The notes under the pieces: model-generated
Told to the model about the DNA's origin: nothing
Database searches by the model: none
The model's input: the letters and a program-made list of their open reading frames with translations, nothing else
Source: Marinomonas agarivorans
GTDB taxonomy: Bacteria; Pseudomonadota; Gammaproteobacteria; Pseudomonadales; Marinomonadaceae
Length of the DNA: 64,000 bases
Reading direction: 5' to 3'
NCBI GenBank assembly: GCA_002173415.2
Contig: NHNK02000003.1
Coordinates: 1-64,000, forward strand
Position numbers and translations under genes: made by a program
Shown here: positions 17,408-25,292 of the stretch, in pieces
How the letters are laid out: every line of letters starts with the position of its first letter
Numbering within the stretch: position 1 is the stretch's first letter

Positions 17408-18274
17408 TTAAAACTGAATGGCCTTAAAATACTGCGTTAGGTGTTCTGCCACAATGCGTATACGTTCAGTTCTACGTAAATCTGGATGGGTTAAAATCCA
17501 CAAATCACTGGTTTTTCCTGCTGGAAAAATGTCAAGTTTCACTAACTTATCTCGTTGTTGGTCAAGTGGGAGAAACGCAATACCATAATCATTTTCCGCA
17601 TAGGATGACATAGCAGTAAGCTCATCACAGCGTATAGCAATGGATTCAAAGTGGTGTTTCTCAAGCCAAGTAAAGGCGGGTAGGTTTAACATATTCCCTG
17701 TTCCGCCAATCAAGGGGTAATCCGCTAATGTGGCGATTGTGGGTTCTGCATCATATTTTTGCAAAAAAGAAGGGGACACAAACATGGCCCACGGAATAGA
17801 GAGTACTTTGCGCCCAATTAAATGTTCCGGTGGTGCTGTTGTTGCTCGAATTGCAATATCCGCATGTCGAGTATCTAAGTTAACAGCAGCATTACTAGAA
17901 AAAATTTCAAATGAAATATCTGGATAGATTTGAGCTATCTGCTTTAGCACATGGGGTAAGTAGTGATTCGCGATTCTAAAAGGAGCGGTAATTTTAACAA
18001 CGCCACGTGGTTGAAATTCTCTGCCAACAATATGGCGCTCAATATGCTCAGCACCATCTCGCATTTTATTCGCAAATATTAGCAACTCTTCCGCTAAAGG
18101 GGTCGCGATATAACCTTTTGCACCACGCTGAAAAAGTTTACCGCCAACCTCTTTTTCCAACGACTCCATTCTTCTAAAAACCGTGGTGTAATTTACGCCT
18201 AGTGCTTTGGCAGCACTAGAAATAGAGCCTTTATGGGCAATTAAGGCAAGCACTTTAAGCGAATTCCAATCCAT
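17408..18274 (-). CDS. LysR-family transcriptional regulator
   Basis: 288 residues from the ATG at 18274 (MDWNSLKVLALIAHKGSIS). The N-terminal winged HTH has AAKALGVNYTTVFRRMESLEKEVGGKLFQR. The effector domain begins with GVVKITAPFRIANHYLPHVLKQIAQIYPDISFEI. It belongs to the branch that often controls adjacent redox or detoxification genes. Transcribed away from a glutathione S-transferase gene across 113 bases containing a long palindrome, which suggests it regulates that gene and itself. Inducer unknown. Confidence 0.92.
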   Translation of the reverse strand: MDWNSLKVLALIAHKGSISSAAKALGVNYTTVFRRMESLEKEVGGKLFQRGAKGYIATPLAEELLIFANKMRDGAEHIERHIVGREFQPRGVVKITAPFRIANHYLPHVLKQIAQIYPDISFEIFSSNAAVNLDTRHADIAIRATTAPPEHLIGRKVLSIPWAMFVSPSFLQKYDAEPTIATLADYPLIGGTGNMLNLPAFTWLEKHHFESIAIRCDELTAMSSYAENDYGIAFLPLDQQRDKLVKLDIFPAGKTSDLWILTHPDLRRTERIRIVAEHLTQYFKAIQF

Positions 18275-18294
18275 AATGTATTTAACTTTTCTGC

Positions 18295-18321
18295 TTTTTT
18301 GCAATGATGTATTGCAAAAAA
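18295..18321. promoter_or_regulatory. Palindromic LysR operator between lysR and gst
   Basis: Perfect 11-base arms TTTTTTGCAAT (18295-18305) and ATTGCAAAAAA (18311-18321) around a 5-base centre, in the divergent intergenic region. The core ATTGCAA dyad contains the T-N11-A pattern expected of LysR boxes. Confidence 0.7.
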
Positions 18322-18387
18322 TACTACTATAAAAGCAATTATGCAAAGAATAGACTATAGAAAATCCAATACAAAGAGGAGTTTCAC

Positions 18388-19077
18388 ATGAATCGTCAAA
18401 CCATCGAATTGATCTCTTATAAATTATGCCCGTATGTGCAACGTTCAGTTATTACCTTGCTTGAGAAAAATATCGATTTCAAACGTACCGACATTGATCT
18501 TGCTCATAAACCTGATTGGTTTAAGCAACTTTCGCCTACGGGTAAAGTGCCGCTATTAAAACTGGATAATAATCAGACCATTTTTGAATCTGCGGTAATT
18601 TGTGAATACCTTGATGAAGTGACAGTAGGGAGCTTGTTGCCAACATCTCCAGAAATTCGAGCCTCACACCGATCATGGATAGAGTATGGTTCACAAACTC
18701 TTGCTGCTATTGGTCGCTACTATTCAGCAAAAGATAAAACGCAATTTAATGAAGCGGAACAACAATTGCGCCAACGTTTTGAGACGTTGGAACAAGTCAT
18801 TGTTGGGCCCTATTTTTCCGGCCAAGACTTTATGATGGTTGACGCGGTATATGCGCCAATATTTCGTTATTTTGATGTGTTTGGCACATCGATAACAAAA
18901 CATCTATTTAGTGGATTGTACAAAATTTCCACTTGGCGTGAGTATCTGAATGGCAGGCCATCTGTGATTCATGCCGTTGATGATACTTTTCCCTCTGCTT
19001 TACTTGAATTTGTTATTAAGAAAAATAGCTATTTAGGTGGTTTGTTACAAAAGCAACATACAATATCAGCAATATAA
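18388..19077 (+). CDS. Glutathione S-transferase family protein
   Basis: 229 residues. The thioredoxin-like N-terminal domain has SYKLCPYVQRSVITLLEKNI, SPTGKVPLLKLDN and the glutathione-binding ESAVICEYLDE. The all-helical C-terminal domain includes DFMMVDAVYAPIFRYFDVF. CPYVQR fits omega/beta-like GSTs with a cysteine or Ser active site. The substrate is unknown; stress or electrophile detoxification under LysR control is likely. AGAGGAG precedes the ATG. Confidence 0.92.
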   Translation: MNRQTIELISYKLCPYVQRSVITLLEKNIDFKRTDIDLAHKPDWFKQLSPTGKVPLLKLDNNQTIFESAVICEYLDEVTVGSLLPTSPEIRASHRSWIEYGSQTLAAIGRYYSAKDKTQFNEAEQQLRQRFETLEQVIVGPYFSGQDFMMVDAVYAPIFRYFDVFGTSITKHLFSGLYKISTWREYLNGRPSVIHAVDDTFPSALLEFVIKKNSYLGGLLQKQHTISAI

Positions 19078-19245
19078 AACCTATGCTCGTTATGGATTAC
19101 GTTTTGTCTGTCACCTTTATCAAGGCTTATCGTGACTTTACTCAGTTAGTTTGCATAGCTAAATAGAGAGTGCAATTGAGGAGATAAATGCTTGATGAAG
19201 GTTAAGGCAAAGATTTCTGGATAAACCATTGCCTGTTTGTAACCT

Positions 19246-20274
19246 TTAGACTGTTAGTTCTTTGCGCACAATGTCAGCACCTGCGCTGAGAGCATGGAGT
19301 TTGCCTCTGGCAACCTCACGGGGTAATGGGGCCATACCACAATTTGTACATGGGTAGAGTTTATCGGCATCAACGTATTTCAGAGCTTCCCGTAATGTAG
19401 TCGCCACTTCCTCTGGTGTTTCAATCGTATTACTGGCTACATCAATTGCGCCAACCATTACCTTTTTACCTCGAATCAGTTCAAGTAACTCAATAGGGAC
19501 TCGCGAGTTGTGGCACTCCAACGACACCATACTGATATTGGACTGTTGCAGCTTTGGAAATATCTCTTCATATTGTCGCCATTCAGAGCCGAGAGTTTGC
19601 TTCCAATCCGTGTTAGCCTTAATGCCATAACCATAGCAAATATGTACCACTGTCTCGCATTTAAGCCCTTCAATTGCGCGTTCTAAACAGGCAATACCCC
19701 AAGCGTTTACCTCATCAAAAAACACATTAAATGCTGGTTCATCAAATTGGATGATATCGACCCCAGCGGCTTCTAATTCTTTGGCTTCCTGATTGAGGAT
19801 TTTGGCAAACTCCCATGCCAATTTTTCCCGACTTTTATAGTGGTCATCATACAAGGTATCTACCATAGTCATCGGCCCAGGTAATGCCCATTTTATTTTT
19901 TGTGCAGTTTGTTGGCGGAGGAACCTAGCGTCTTCAACAAAGACCGCTTTCGGGCGGCTCACAGGCCCTACAACAGTGGGCACACTAGCATCATAACGAT
20001 CCCGAATCTTGACGGTTTCACGTCGCTCAAAATCCACTCCATTGAGATGCTCAATAAAGGTGGTTACAAAATGTTGACGGGTTTGTTCGCCATCGCTGAC
20101 GATATCAATATCAGCGTTCAGCTGTTCTTGTAGCGACACACGCAATGCATCTTGCTTACCCTCGACGAGGGCTTGATTTTGTAACTTCCAATCTGACCAA
20201 AGCTTTTCTGGCTCGGCCAACCATGAAGGTTTAGGCAAACTGCCAGCAGTAGAAGTCGGTAATAACTTTTTCAT
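19246..20274 (-). CDS. mesD: MesD-type core methionine synthase (MetE catalytic-domain homologue)
   Basis: 342 residues, equivalent only to the C-terminal catalytic half of MetE, without the N-terminal folate-related domain. Conserved parts are DIVSDGEQTR (58-66), PGPMTMVDTLYDD, IIQFDEPAF (174-182), the zinc ligands VVHICYG (His211, Cys213), E253 in SLECHNSR, and YPCTNCGMAPL (Cys309). It makes methionine from homocysteine. By established knowledge MesD family members use a methyl donor other than methyl-folate and depend on the DUF1852 protein MesX and oxygen. mesX is 26 bases upstream in the same operon, which supports this subfamily over an ordinary MetE. Confidence 0.88.
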   Translation of the reverse strand: MKKLLPTSTAGSLPKPSWLAEPEKLWSDWKLQNQALVEGKQDALRVSLQEQLNADIDIVSDGEQTRQHFVTTFIEHLNGVDFERRETVKIRDRYDASVPTVVGPVSRPKAVFVEDARFLRQQTAQKIKWALPGPMTMVDTLYDDHYKSREKLAWEFAKILNQEAKELEAAGVDIIQFDEPAFNVFFDEVNAWGIACLERAIEGLKCETVVHICYGYGIKANTDWKQTLGSEWRQYEEIFPKLQQSNISMVSLECHNSRVPIELLELIRGKKVMVGAIDVASNTIETPEEVATTLREALKYVDADKLYPCTNCGMAPLPREVARGKLHALSAGADIVRKELTV

Positions 20275-20300
20275 AATAAACTCTTGTCTGTATTCGTTAA

Positions 20301-21278
20301 CTATACGGCGTAATTGCTAGACCACTGTTCAAGAATGGCCCGATAAGGTTTGATAAAATGCTCCTCAGCAAACCGGCCTTGCTGCACGGCCAATTTACTG
20401 CGTTCCTCTCGATCGTAAACAATTTGCGTTAGTGAATGATTCGAGTTCTGCAAATTAGGTTGATAGAAATTACCCGCTGTGGCATTGGCATTATAAATTT
20501 CGGGACGATAAATTTTCTGGAAGGTTTCCATCGTACTAATCGTACTGATCAGCTCAAGATTGCTGTAATCACTGAGCAAATCACCACAAAAGTAAAATGC
20601 CAGCGGCGCAACGCTGTTTGGAGGCATAAAGTAACGTACTTTTAAGCCCATTTTTTTGAAATACTGCTCTGTCAAAGACGACTCATTCGGCAGGTACTCG
20701 ACACCTAAAACTGGGTGTTGATTTTCAGTGCGCTGGTAGTTTTTATTGTCGGATACACTCAGGCAGATAACCGGTGGCTTCGTGAAATTTTCTTGATACG
20801 TGCTTGAATCAACAAAATCTTTAAAAAGTTTGCCGTGCAAGTCGCCAAAATTATCAGGGATGCTGAACTGAGGTTGACCCTTATTATGATCCAATAACAG
20901 GACACTAAAATCGTAATCTCGCACGTAGGAAGAAAAGTTATTACCGACAATCCCTTCAAGTCGCTTGTTTGCGTGATGATCAAGGATTGTGGTTTGTAAT
21001 ATTTCAATTGTTGGGAATGCTTGGCCACTGCCTTCAACATCCATATCAACCGACACGATTTCTAGCTCGACAGAGTAACGCTCACCTTTCGGGTTATCCC
21101 AATTTGCTAAGGCATTAAAACGACTATTTACCATTTTAAGAGTATTACGAAGATTTTCTTGGCGGTTTTCACCTCGGGCTAAATTGGCGAAATTGGTAGT
21201 GATGCGTGTATTGTCGGAAGGACGATAACTCTCATCGAAACAAATGCGCTTAACTGTGTAGATAAATTCTTTACTCAT
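20301..21278 (-). CDS. mesX: DUF1852 protein MesX, partner of MesD
   Basis: 325 residues, soluble, no signal peptide. Characteristic DUF1852 pieces: a start with FIYTVKRICFDESYRPSDNTRITTNFANLARG, NRFNALANWDNPKGERY, and HSLTQIVYDREERSKLAVQQGRF near the end. In Acinetobacter-type bacteria the homologue is required for MesD-dependent methionine synthesis and is thought to supply the one-carbon unit in an oxygen-dependent reaction. First gene of the mesX-mesD operon. A MetR-like box lies about 110 bases upstream. Confidence 0.9.
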   Translation of the reverse strand: MSKEFIYTVKRICFDESYRPSDNTRITTNFANLARGENRQENLRNTLKMVNSRFNALANWDNPKGERYSVELEIVSVDMDVEGSGQAFPTIEILQTTILDHHANKRLEGIVGNNFSSYVRDYDFSVLLLDHNKGQPQFSIPDNFGDLHGKLFKDFVDSSTYQENFTKPPVICLSVSDNKNYQRTENQHPVLGVEYLPNESSLTEQYFKKMGLKVRYFMPPNSVAPLAFYFCGDLLSDYSNLELISTISTMETFQKIYRPEIYNANATAGNFYQPNLQNSNHSLTQIVYDREERSKLAVQQGRFAEEHFIKPYRAILEQWSSNYAV

Positions 21279-21385
21279 AGTGATTCAGTATCCTGCTTAT
21301 CGACATTACTTGTCTGCTTTGTGCTTAATAACGTATTTATACGGGAATCTTTTTATGAGTAAAATTGATTTTGTTTTGTTTTATG

Positions 21386-21400
21386 ATGAGATTTTTTCAT
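21386..21400. promoter_or_regulatory. MetR-like box upstream of mesX
   Basis: ATGAGATTTTTTCAT matches the ATGAA-N5-TTCAT dyad of MetR sites with one mismatch, 108 bases upstream of the mesX start. Otherwise the 21279-21583 gap shows only a GAACA/TGTTC inverted repeat at 21537-21550. Confidence 0.35.
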
Positions 21401-21583
21401 TATTTGGGGCGTGAACAAACCCTAAGTGTGCTTCTAGTAAAAACAATAGCTTGCGGCCTGAAAAGTTATTTTTCTCCTGTTCAGCGCAATAAATCGATAG
21501 TCACCGCTCTTTTGCATCCATGTAATCGCAGAATTTGAACATCCCTGTTCGTCATTTCGGTTGTTTTTTGGAATCTATCACCC

Positions 21584-21952
21584 TTAAGCATGGGCTTGCG
21601 GTGGTTTGATTAAGGATTCAGCCGGAATCCCCAAACCTTCATGTAGTTTCCAGATCATTTTTAGTGTGAGCGAGCGCCTGCGATTGAGAATCTCATAGAC
21701 TCGGTTGCTTTTACCAATCATTGGCTCAAGGTCTTTTACGGTTAACCCTTTACGCTCCATCTCAAACTTGATGGCTTCAACAGGGTCAGGCAGCTCCATA
21801 GGGAAATGCTTGGCCTCATAAGCTTCGATAAGCGTGACCATGACATCCAGCTTTTCACCTTCAGGTGTGTCAGGGTCAGCCATCATCAGGCTGTCAATTT
21901 CTTTTAATGCCGCATGGTAGTCGGCATCAGTCTTAATCGGTTTGATGTCCAT
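21584..21952 (-). CDS. higA: HigA-family antitoxin
   Basis: 122 residues. The N-terminal half (DADYHAALKEIDSLM, TPEGEKLDVMVTLIEAYEAKHFPM) is the toxin-binding region of the COG5499 HigA type. The C-terminal HTH is EMERKGLTVKDLEPMIGKSNRVYEILNRRRSLTL. It neutralises HigB and represses the operon. The second gene, 33 bases after higB. Confidence 0.93.
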   Translation of the reverse strand: MDIKPIKTDADYHAALKEIDSLMMADPDTPEGEKLDVMVTLIEAYEAKHFPMELPDPVEAIKFEMERKGLTVKDLEPMIGKSNRVYEILNRRRSLTLKMIWKLHEGLGIPAESLIKPPQAHA

Positions 21953-21985
21953 AATTTTTACCTCTCATTTCTACCTTTGGGGCAG

Positions 21986-22288
21986 TTAAATAGTTTGCAC
22001 ATCAATTTTGTCGTATTGTGCATGGGTGCCTATGAATCGGATGTACACCACTCGATAAGCATAGTTGATCCAAACGACCAGTCTGTACTTGTTGCCCGCA
22101 ATATTGAAAACCGCTCGGCCATCTTTGAGGATGCTGGCATTTCTAAAGTCCTGTTTTACATCAGTAGGTGCGCTCCAATTGGCTGCTAAGGCATGTCGAT
22201 ACCAAGCGAGCGTTGGCTCTTTCGCATCCATGTACTCAGGGTGCTCTTCCCAGAAAGTTTTTAGTGTCGATAGGGCAATGATTCTCAT
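21986..22288 (-). CDS. higB: HigB-family mRNA interferase toxin
   Basis: 100 residues with the full HigB pattern: MRIIALSTLKTFWEEHPEY, LAWYRHALAANWSAPTDVKQDF, DGRAVFNIAGNKYRLVVWINYAYRVVYIRFIGTHAQYDKID. HigB toxins cleave translated mRNA on the ribosome. All expected blocks including the terminal HxxYDKID are present, so it is probably active. A palindrome at 22301-22317 sits directly upstream. Confidence 0.95.
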   Translation of the reverse strand: MRIIALSTLKTFWEEHPEYMDAKEPTLAWYRHALAANWSAPTDVKQDFRNASILKDGRAVFNIAGNKYRLVVWINYAYRVVYIRFIGTHAQYDKIDVQTI

Positions 22289-22300
22289 AGAGTTAATAAT

Positions 22301-22317
22301 AGTCCCAATTTGGGACT
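22301..22317. promoter_or_regulatory. HigA operator candidate
   Basis: Perfect palindrome AGTCCCAA-T-TTGGGACT, 13 bases upstream of the higB start codon. It is well placed for autorepression by HigA. Confidence 0.7.
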
Positions 22318-22462
22318 GTGTCGACTAAAATATACTGAAGAATCAATATGAATGAATATCAAGTACTTATGATGTGCTGAAATATGAGGACTGTTACTTG
22401 AGAAGAAGCAGATTTGAGGAGGGATAGTACGCAAGTTTCCGATAACAAACTTGCGACTTAAT

Positions 22463-22499
22463 AAAAAGCCCTAATGGCTGGTGAGGGCTCATTAGGGCT
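22463..22499 (-). terminator. ssrA terminator
   Basis: Arms AGCCCTAATG (22467-22476) and CATTAGGGCT (22490-22499), followed on the minus strand by a U run. It lies just after the tmRNA 3' end. Confidence 0.9.
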
Positions 22500-22509
22500 A
22501 TTCATAATT

Positions 22510-22871
22510 TGGTGGAGATGGGGGGAGTTGAACCCCCGTCCGCCAATCCGCTGCCATCGGCTCTACATGTTTAGTCTCTTCTATTATTTGACCATCAACC
22601 GCCCGAAGGACAGGGTATTAATGGCGAGCCTACTTAATCTTAGAACCTTATCCCTAGGCGGGGCATCGGTTAGCATCTTGTAATTTATGATACTGCGGAA
22701 TCTCTGGCTACAAGCAACCGGAGGGCAGCACACTAGCAGGTGTTTAGGCTGCTAAAGCGTAGTTTTCGTCGTTTGCGACTATTAAATTGATACGGGGGAT
22801 TTACGAGATCACGCATCACTCTCGACATGCACCTCAGGGTTTGTAACCGGCGTCGAAACCATGTCATCCCC
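22510..22871 (-). ncRNA. ssrA: tmRNA (SsrA)
   Basis: Read on the minus strand it starts GGGGATGACATGGTTTCGAC and ends with the tRNA-like T arm and CTCCACCA. The acceptor halves GGGGATG and CATCTCC pair. The tag reading frame (22776 down to 22744) encodes ANDENYALAA followed by TAA, after a resume GCA codon. With SmpB it rescues stalled ribosomes. It is directly downstream of smpB on the same strand. Confidence 0.97.
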
Positions 22872-22938
22872 AAAGATGGGTGAAGTCTAACGGAATTTGG
22901 CGTTTTCCGCTATCTTTCAGCAACTATAAATTTAGCCG

Positions 22939-23424
22939 CTATAAATTCTTGCTCTTCATAACACGTTCTTTATTTCTGGCCCAATCTCTATCTCTCTCGG
23001 TATCGCGCTTATCAACATTACGTTTACCGGTAGCTAGGGCAATTTCTACTTTCACAAGATTGCCTTTCCAGTATAGGGCTGTGGCGATACAGGCTTTACC
23101 TTTTTGCTCTGTTACTTGAATCAACTTGTCAATTTCACGCTGATTTAATAGCAACTTACGATCCCGTGTTGGTTCGCAAACAACATGGGTAGAGGCTTCC
23201 ATCAAAGGCGTAATCAGACAGTTGAGTAGCCAGGCTTCGCCATTTCTTAAAAAAACATGGGAATCAACCAGTTGCGCTTTGCCAGCTCGAAGGCTTTTTA
23301 CTTCCCAGCCAGTAAGCGCAATACCTGCTTCGAATTTCTGTTCAATAAAGAAATCATGGCGGGCTCGCTTATTGAGCGCTATGGTGCCAGATGTGTTATT
23401 TGGTTTTTTCTTTGCTTTACTCAT
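22939..23424 (-). CDS. smpB: SsrA-binding protein SmpB
   Basis: 161 residues. Typical blocks: [63 protein letters not shown] and the basic C-terminal tail [19 protein letters not shown], which enters the ribosomal mRNA path. It delivers tmRNA to stalled ribosomes. ssrA follows 67 bases downstream. Confidence 0.98.
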   Translation of the reverse strand: MSKAKKKPNNTSGTIALNKRARHDFFIEQKFEAGIALTGWEVKSLRAGKAQLVDSHVFLRNGEAWLLNCLITPLMEASTHVVCEPTRDRKLLLNQREIDKLIQVTEQKGKACIATALYWKGNLVKVEIALATGKRNVDKRDTERDRDWARNKERVMKSKNL

Positions 23425-23587
23425 AGGGCAAGATTATACGACTGGATTTACGGAAATCCTATGTTTTTCTTATTATCTGCAAGGAAAATAAAGTCATAGC
23501 AGGGCAGAATTCCTCTTATTATTAGTGGTATCTTGTTAATAAATTTGTCAGTATCTGCCCCAAAATTTTAGCGGAGTAATAAGCAAT

Positions 23588-24025
23588 ATGGGTGTAAGTC
23601 AAATAGAGCGCTCTGCCTATGTTCAATACAGTTGCCAACAAATGTATGATTTGGTTAACGATATCGAAGCGTATGTTGAGTTTTTGCCAGGTTGCCATCG
23701 TGCAGAGTTGATTTCGCATTCAGACACGGAAATTGTCGCAACACTGGAAATCAAAAAAGGGCCAATACTACAAAGTTTTACCACTCGCAATACGCTGACA
23801 AACCCCAGTAAAGTTGAAATGGATTTGGTAAAAGGGCCTTTTAAGTCCTTGCATGGTGTTTGGACATTCACTGAACTATCCGCCACTGAATGCAAGGTAG
23901 TATTGAATATTCGTTTTGAGCTGAATGGTATGCTGAAGCTCGCATTTGGTGGTGTATTTAGCCAAATTGCTGGCACAATGGTTGATGCTTTTTGTCAACG
24001 AGCTAACCAAGTATACGGTCAGTAA
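23588..24025 (+). CDS. ratA: RatA/Coq10-family START-domain protein
   Basis: 145 residues with the polyketide-cyclase/START fold: RSAYVQYSCQQMYDLVNDIEAYVEFLPGCHRAELI, LEIKKGPILQSFTTRNTL and FGGVFSQIAGTMVDAFCQRANQVYG. E. coli RatA was reported to block 70S formation, and the family is also related to ubiquinone-binding Coq10. First gene of the ratA-rnfH pair, divergent from smpB as in many gammaproteobacteria. Confidence 0.93.
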   Translation: MGVSQIERSAYVQYSCQQMYDLVNDIEAYVEFLPGCHRAELISHSDTEIVATLEIKKGPILQSFTTRNTLTNPSKVEMDLVKGPFKSLHGVWTFTELSATECKVVLNIRFELNGMLKLAFGGVFSQIAGTMVDAFCQRANQVYGQ

Positions 24026-24045
24026 CGGTTTTAGAGGAGATTGTT

Positions 24046-24336
24046 GTGACAACTAAAATACAAGTCGAAGTGGCCTATGCGTTACCCGAAAAGCAAAAAA
24101 TTGTAAGCCTAGAAGTAGCAGAGGGCACTGTTGTTAGGGACGTGGCTCGTCAAGCGAATATGACACGTTTTTTCCCCGAACTTGATATCGAGAATGCAAA
24201 GTTAGGTATCTTCGGTAAGGCGGTCCGAAAGCCTGACGAGCAGGCAATAAAAGCAGGGGAAAGAGTAGAAATCTACCGAGAGCTAACGGTCGACCCTAAA
24301 AAAGCGAGAGCAAACCGCGCAGCAAAGTCCAATTAA
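24046..24336 (+). CDS. rnfH: RnfH-family ubiquitin-like protein
   Basis: 96 residues with a GTG start after AGAGGAG. A beta-grasp fold: IQVEVAYALPEKQKIVSLEVAEGTVVRDVARQANM, KLGIFGKAVRKPDEQAIKAGERVEIYRELTVDPKKARANRA. The family accompanies ratA or rnf genes; function unclear. It ends overlapping the convergent bamE by four bases. Confidence 0.94.
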   Translation: MTTKIQVEVAYALPEKQKIVSLEVAEGTVVRDVARQANMTRFFPELDIENAKLGIFGKAVRKPDEQAIKAGERVEIYRELTVDPKKARANRAAKSN

Positions 24337-24650
24337 AATTTGCGGATATCAATTAGTTCTTTATTATCAAAAACAAGGGTCAGCTTTTTAACTTCACTAA
24401 TTTTTGTATTTTTATCCGCATGAATTGAACGGAAAAGGTAAACCCAATTAGCAGGGGTTAGAGGATCTTGTATTGATGGTTGGCCTAATAAAAATGTTAC
24501 TTGCTCTGTAGTCATACCAATTTGTAGCTGATTAACCTGTTCTATAGTCAGTACTGTACCTTGTGTTACTGGTACTTTATAAGGTGAAGGAAAAAGTGAG
24601 CAGCCCGTTACTAAGAATGTTGCTATTAAGGCAATAGAAATTTTATTCAT
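24333..24650 (-). CDS. bamE: Outer membrane assembly lipoprotein BamE
   Basis: About 105 residues from the ATG at 24650 (AGGA at a better distance than for 24659). The lipobox VTGC is preceded by a hydrophobic segment. The BamE domain has VTQGTVLTIEQVNQLQIGMTTEQVTFLLGQPSIQDPL and NWVYLFRS. Subunit of the BAM beta-barrel assembly machine. Divergent from fur, a conserved arrangement. Confidence 0.95.
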   Translation of the reverse strand: MNKISIALIATFLVTGCSLFPSPYKVPVTQGTVLTIEQVNQLQIGMTTEQVTFLLGQPSIQDPLTPANWVYLFRSIHADKNTKISEVKKLTLVFDNKELIDIRKF

Positions 24651-24719
24651 GTGTTTCATCCTAATTTGATTAAACTAATGATAAAGTAAATACAACCAAG
24701 GTTTAATAGAGAATTATTC

Positions 24720-25127
24720 ATGACTAGTGAAAACCAAGAATTAAAGAAAGCTGGGCTCAAAGTAACTCTGCCACGAGTTAAAATTTTACAGATTTTGGAA
24801 ACAGCTGGTGATCGTCATATGAGTGCAGATGATGTTTACCGTACTTTATTAGAGCAAGGTGAAGATGTGGGCCTAGCCACAGTTTATCGAGTACTAACTC
24901 AATTTGAAACGGCTGGATTGGTTATACGACATCATTTTGAAGCCGGTACCGCAGTATTTGAAATAGCCAGTGGCGAGCATCATGATCATATGGTTTGCCT
25001 TGATACAGGTACGGTGCTTGAATTCCATGATCCAATTATTGAGCAGCGTCAAAAAGAAATTGCCGAAGAGCATGGCTATATCATTGAAGATCATAATTTA
25101 ACCTTGTATGTTCGGCCTAAAAATTAA
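24720..25127 (+). CDS. fur: Ferric uptake regulator Fur
   Basis: 135 residues. Winged HTH with LKKAGLKVTLPRVKILQILE and GLATVYRVLTQFETAGLV. The metal-binding dimerisation domain has HHFEAGTAVFEIASGEHHDHMVCLDTGTVLEFHDPIIE. The usual CxxC of E. coli Fur reads CLDTG here, so the structural Cys pair is incomplete, as in Pseudomonas-type Fur. Fe2+-dependent repressor of iron uptake genes. No convincing Fur box was seen in its own promoter. Confidence 0.96.
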   Translation: MTSENQELKKAGLKVTLPRVKILQILETAGDRHMSADDVYRTLLEQGEDVGLATVYRVLTQFETAGLVIRHHFEAGTAVFEIASGEHHDHMVCLDTGTVLEFHDPIIEQRQKEIAEEHGYIIEDHNLTLYVRPKN

Positions 25128-25161
25128 CTATTATTTTTAAATAATCAACAAATTTGAATGG

Positions 25162-25187
25162 AAAGGGCTTTTGGTAAAGCCCTTTTT
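25162..25187 (+). terminator. fur terminator
   Basis: Arms AAAGGGCTTT (25162-25171) and AAAGCCCTTT (25176-25185) with a trailing T run. Confidence 0.88.
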
Positions 25188-25292
25188 TAGTGATCCATTT
25201 GCTAGGTCATGCATATTAAACTTTACAAATGCCATTAGGAAAAGTGCCATTAGGCATCATGCGGGATGCATTATCAGTGTGTAAAAGTGACA

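Noticed and set aside
21537-21550. GAACA/TGTTC inverted repeat after higA
   Set aside because: Short arms and no positional logic with respect to a promoter; kept only as a note.
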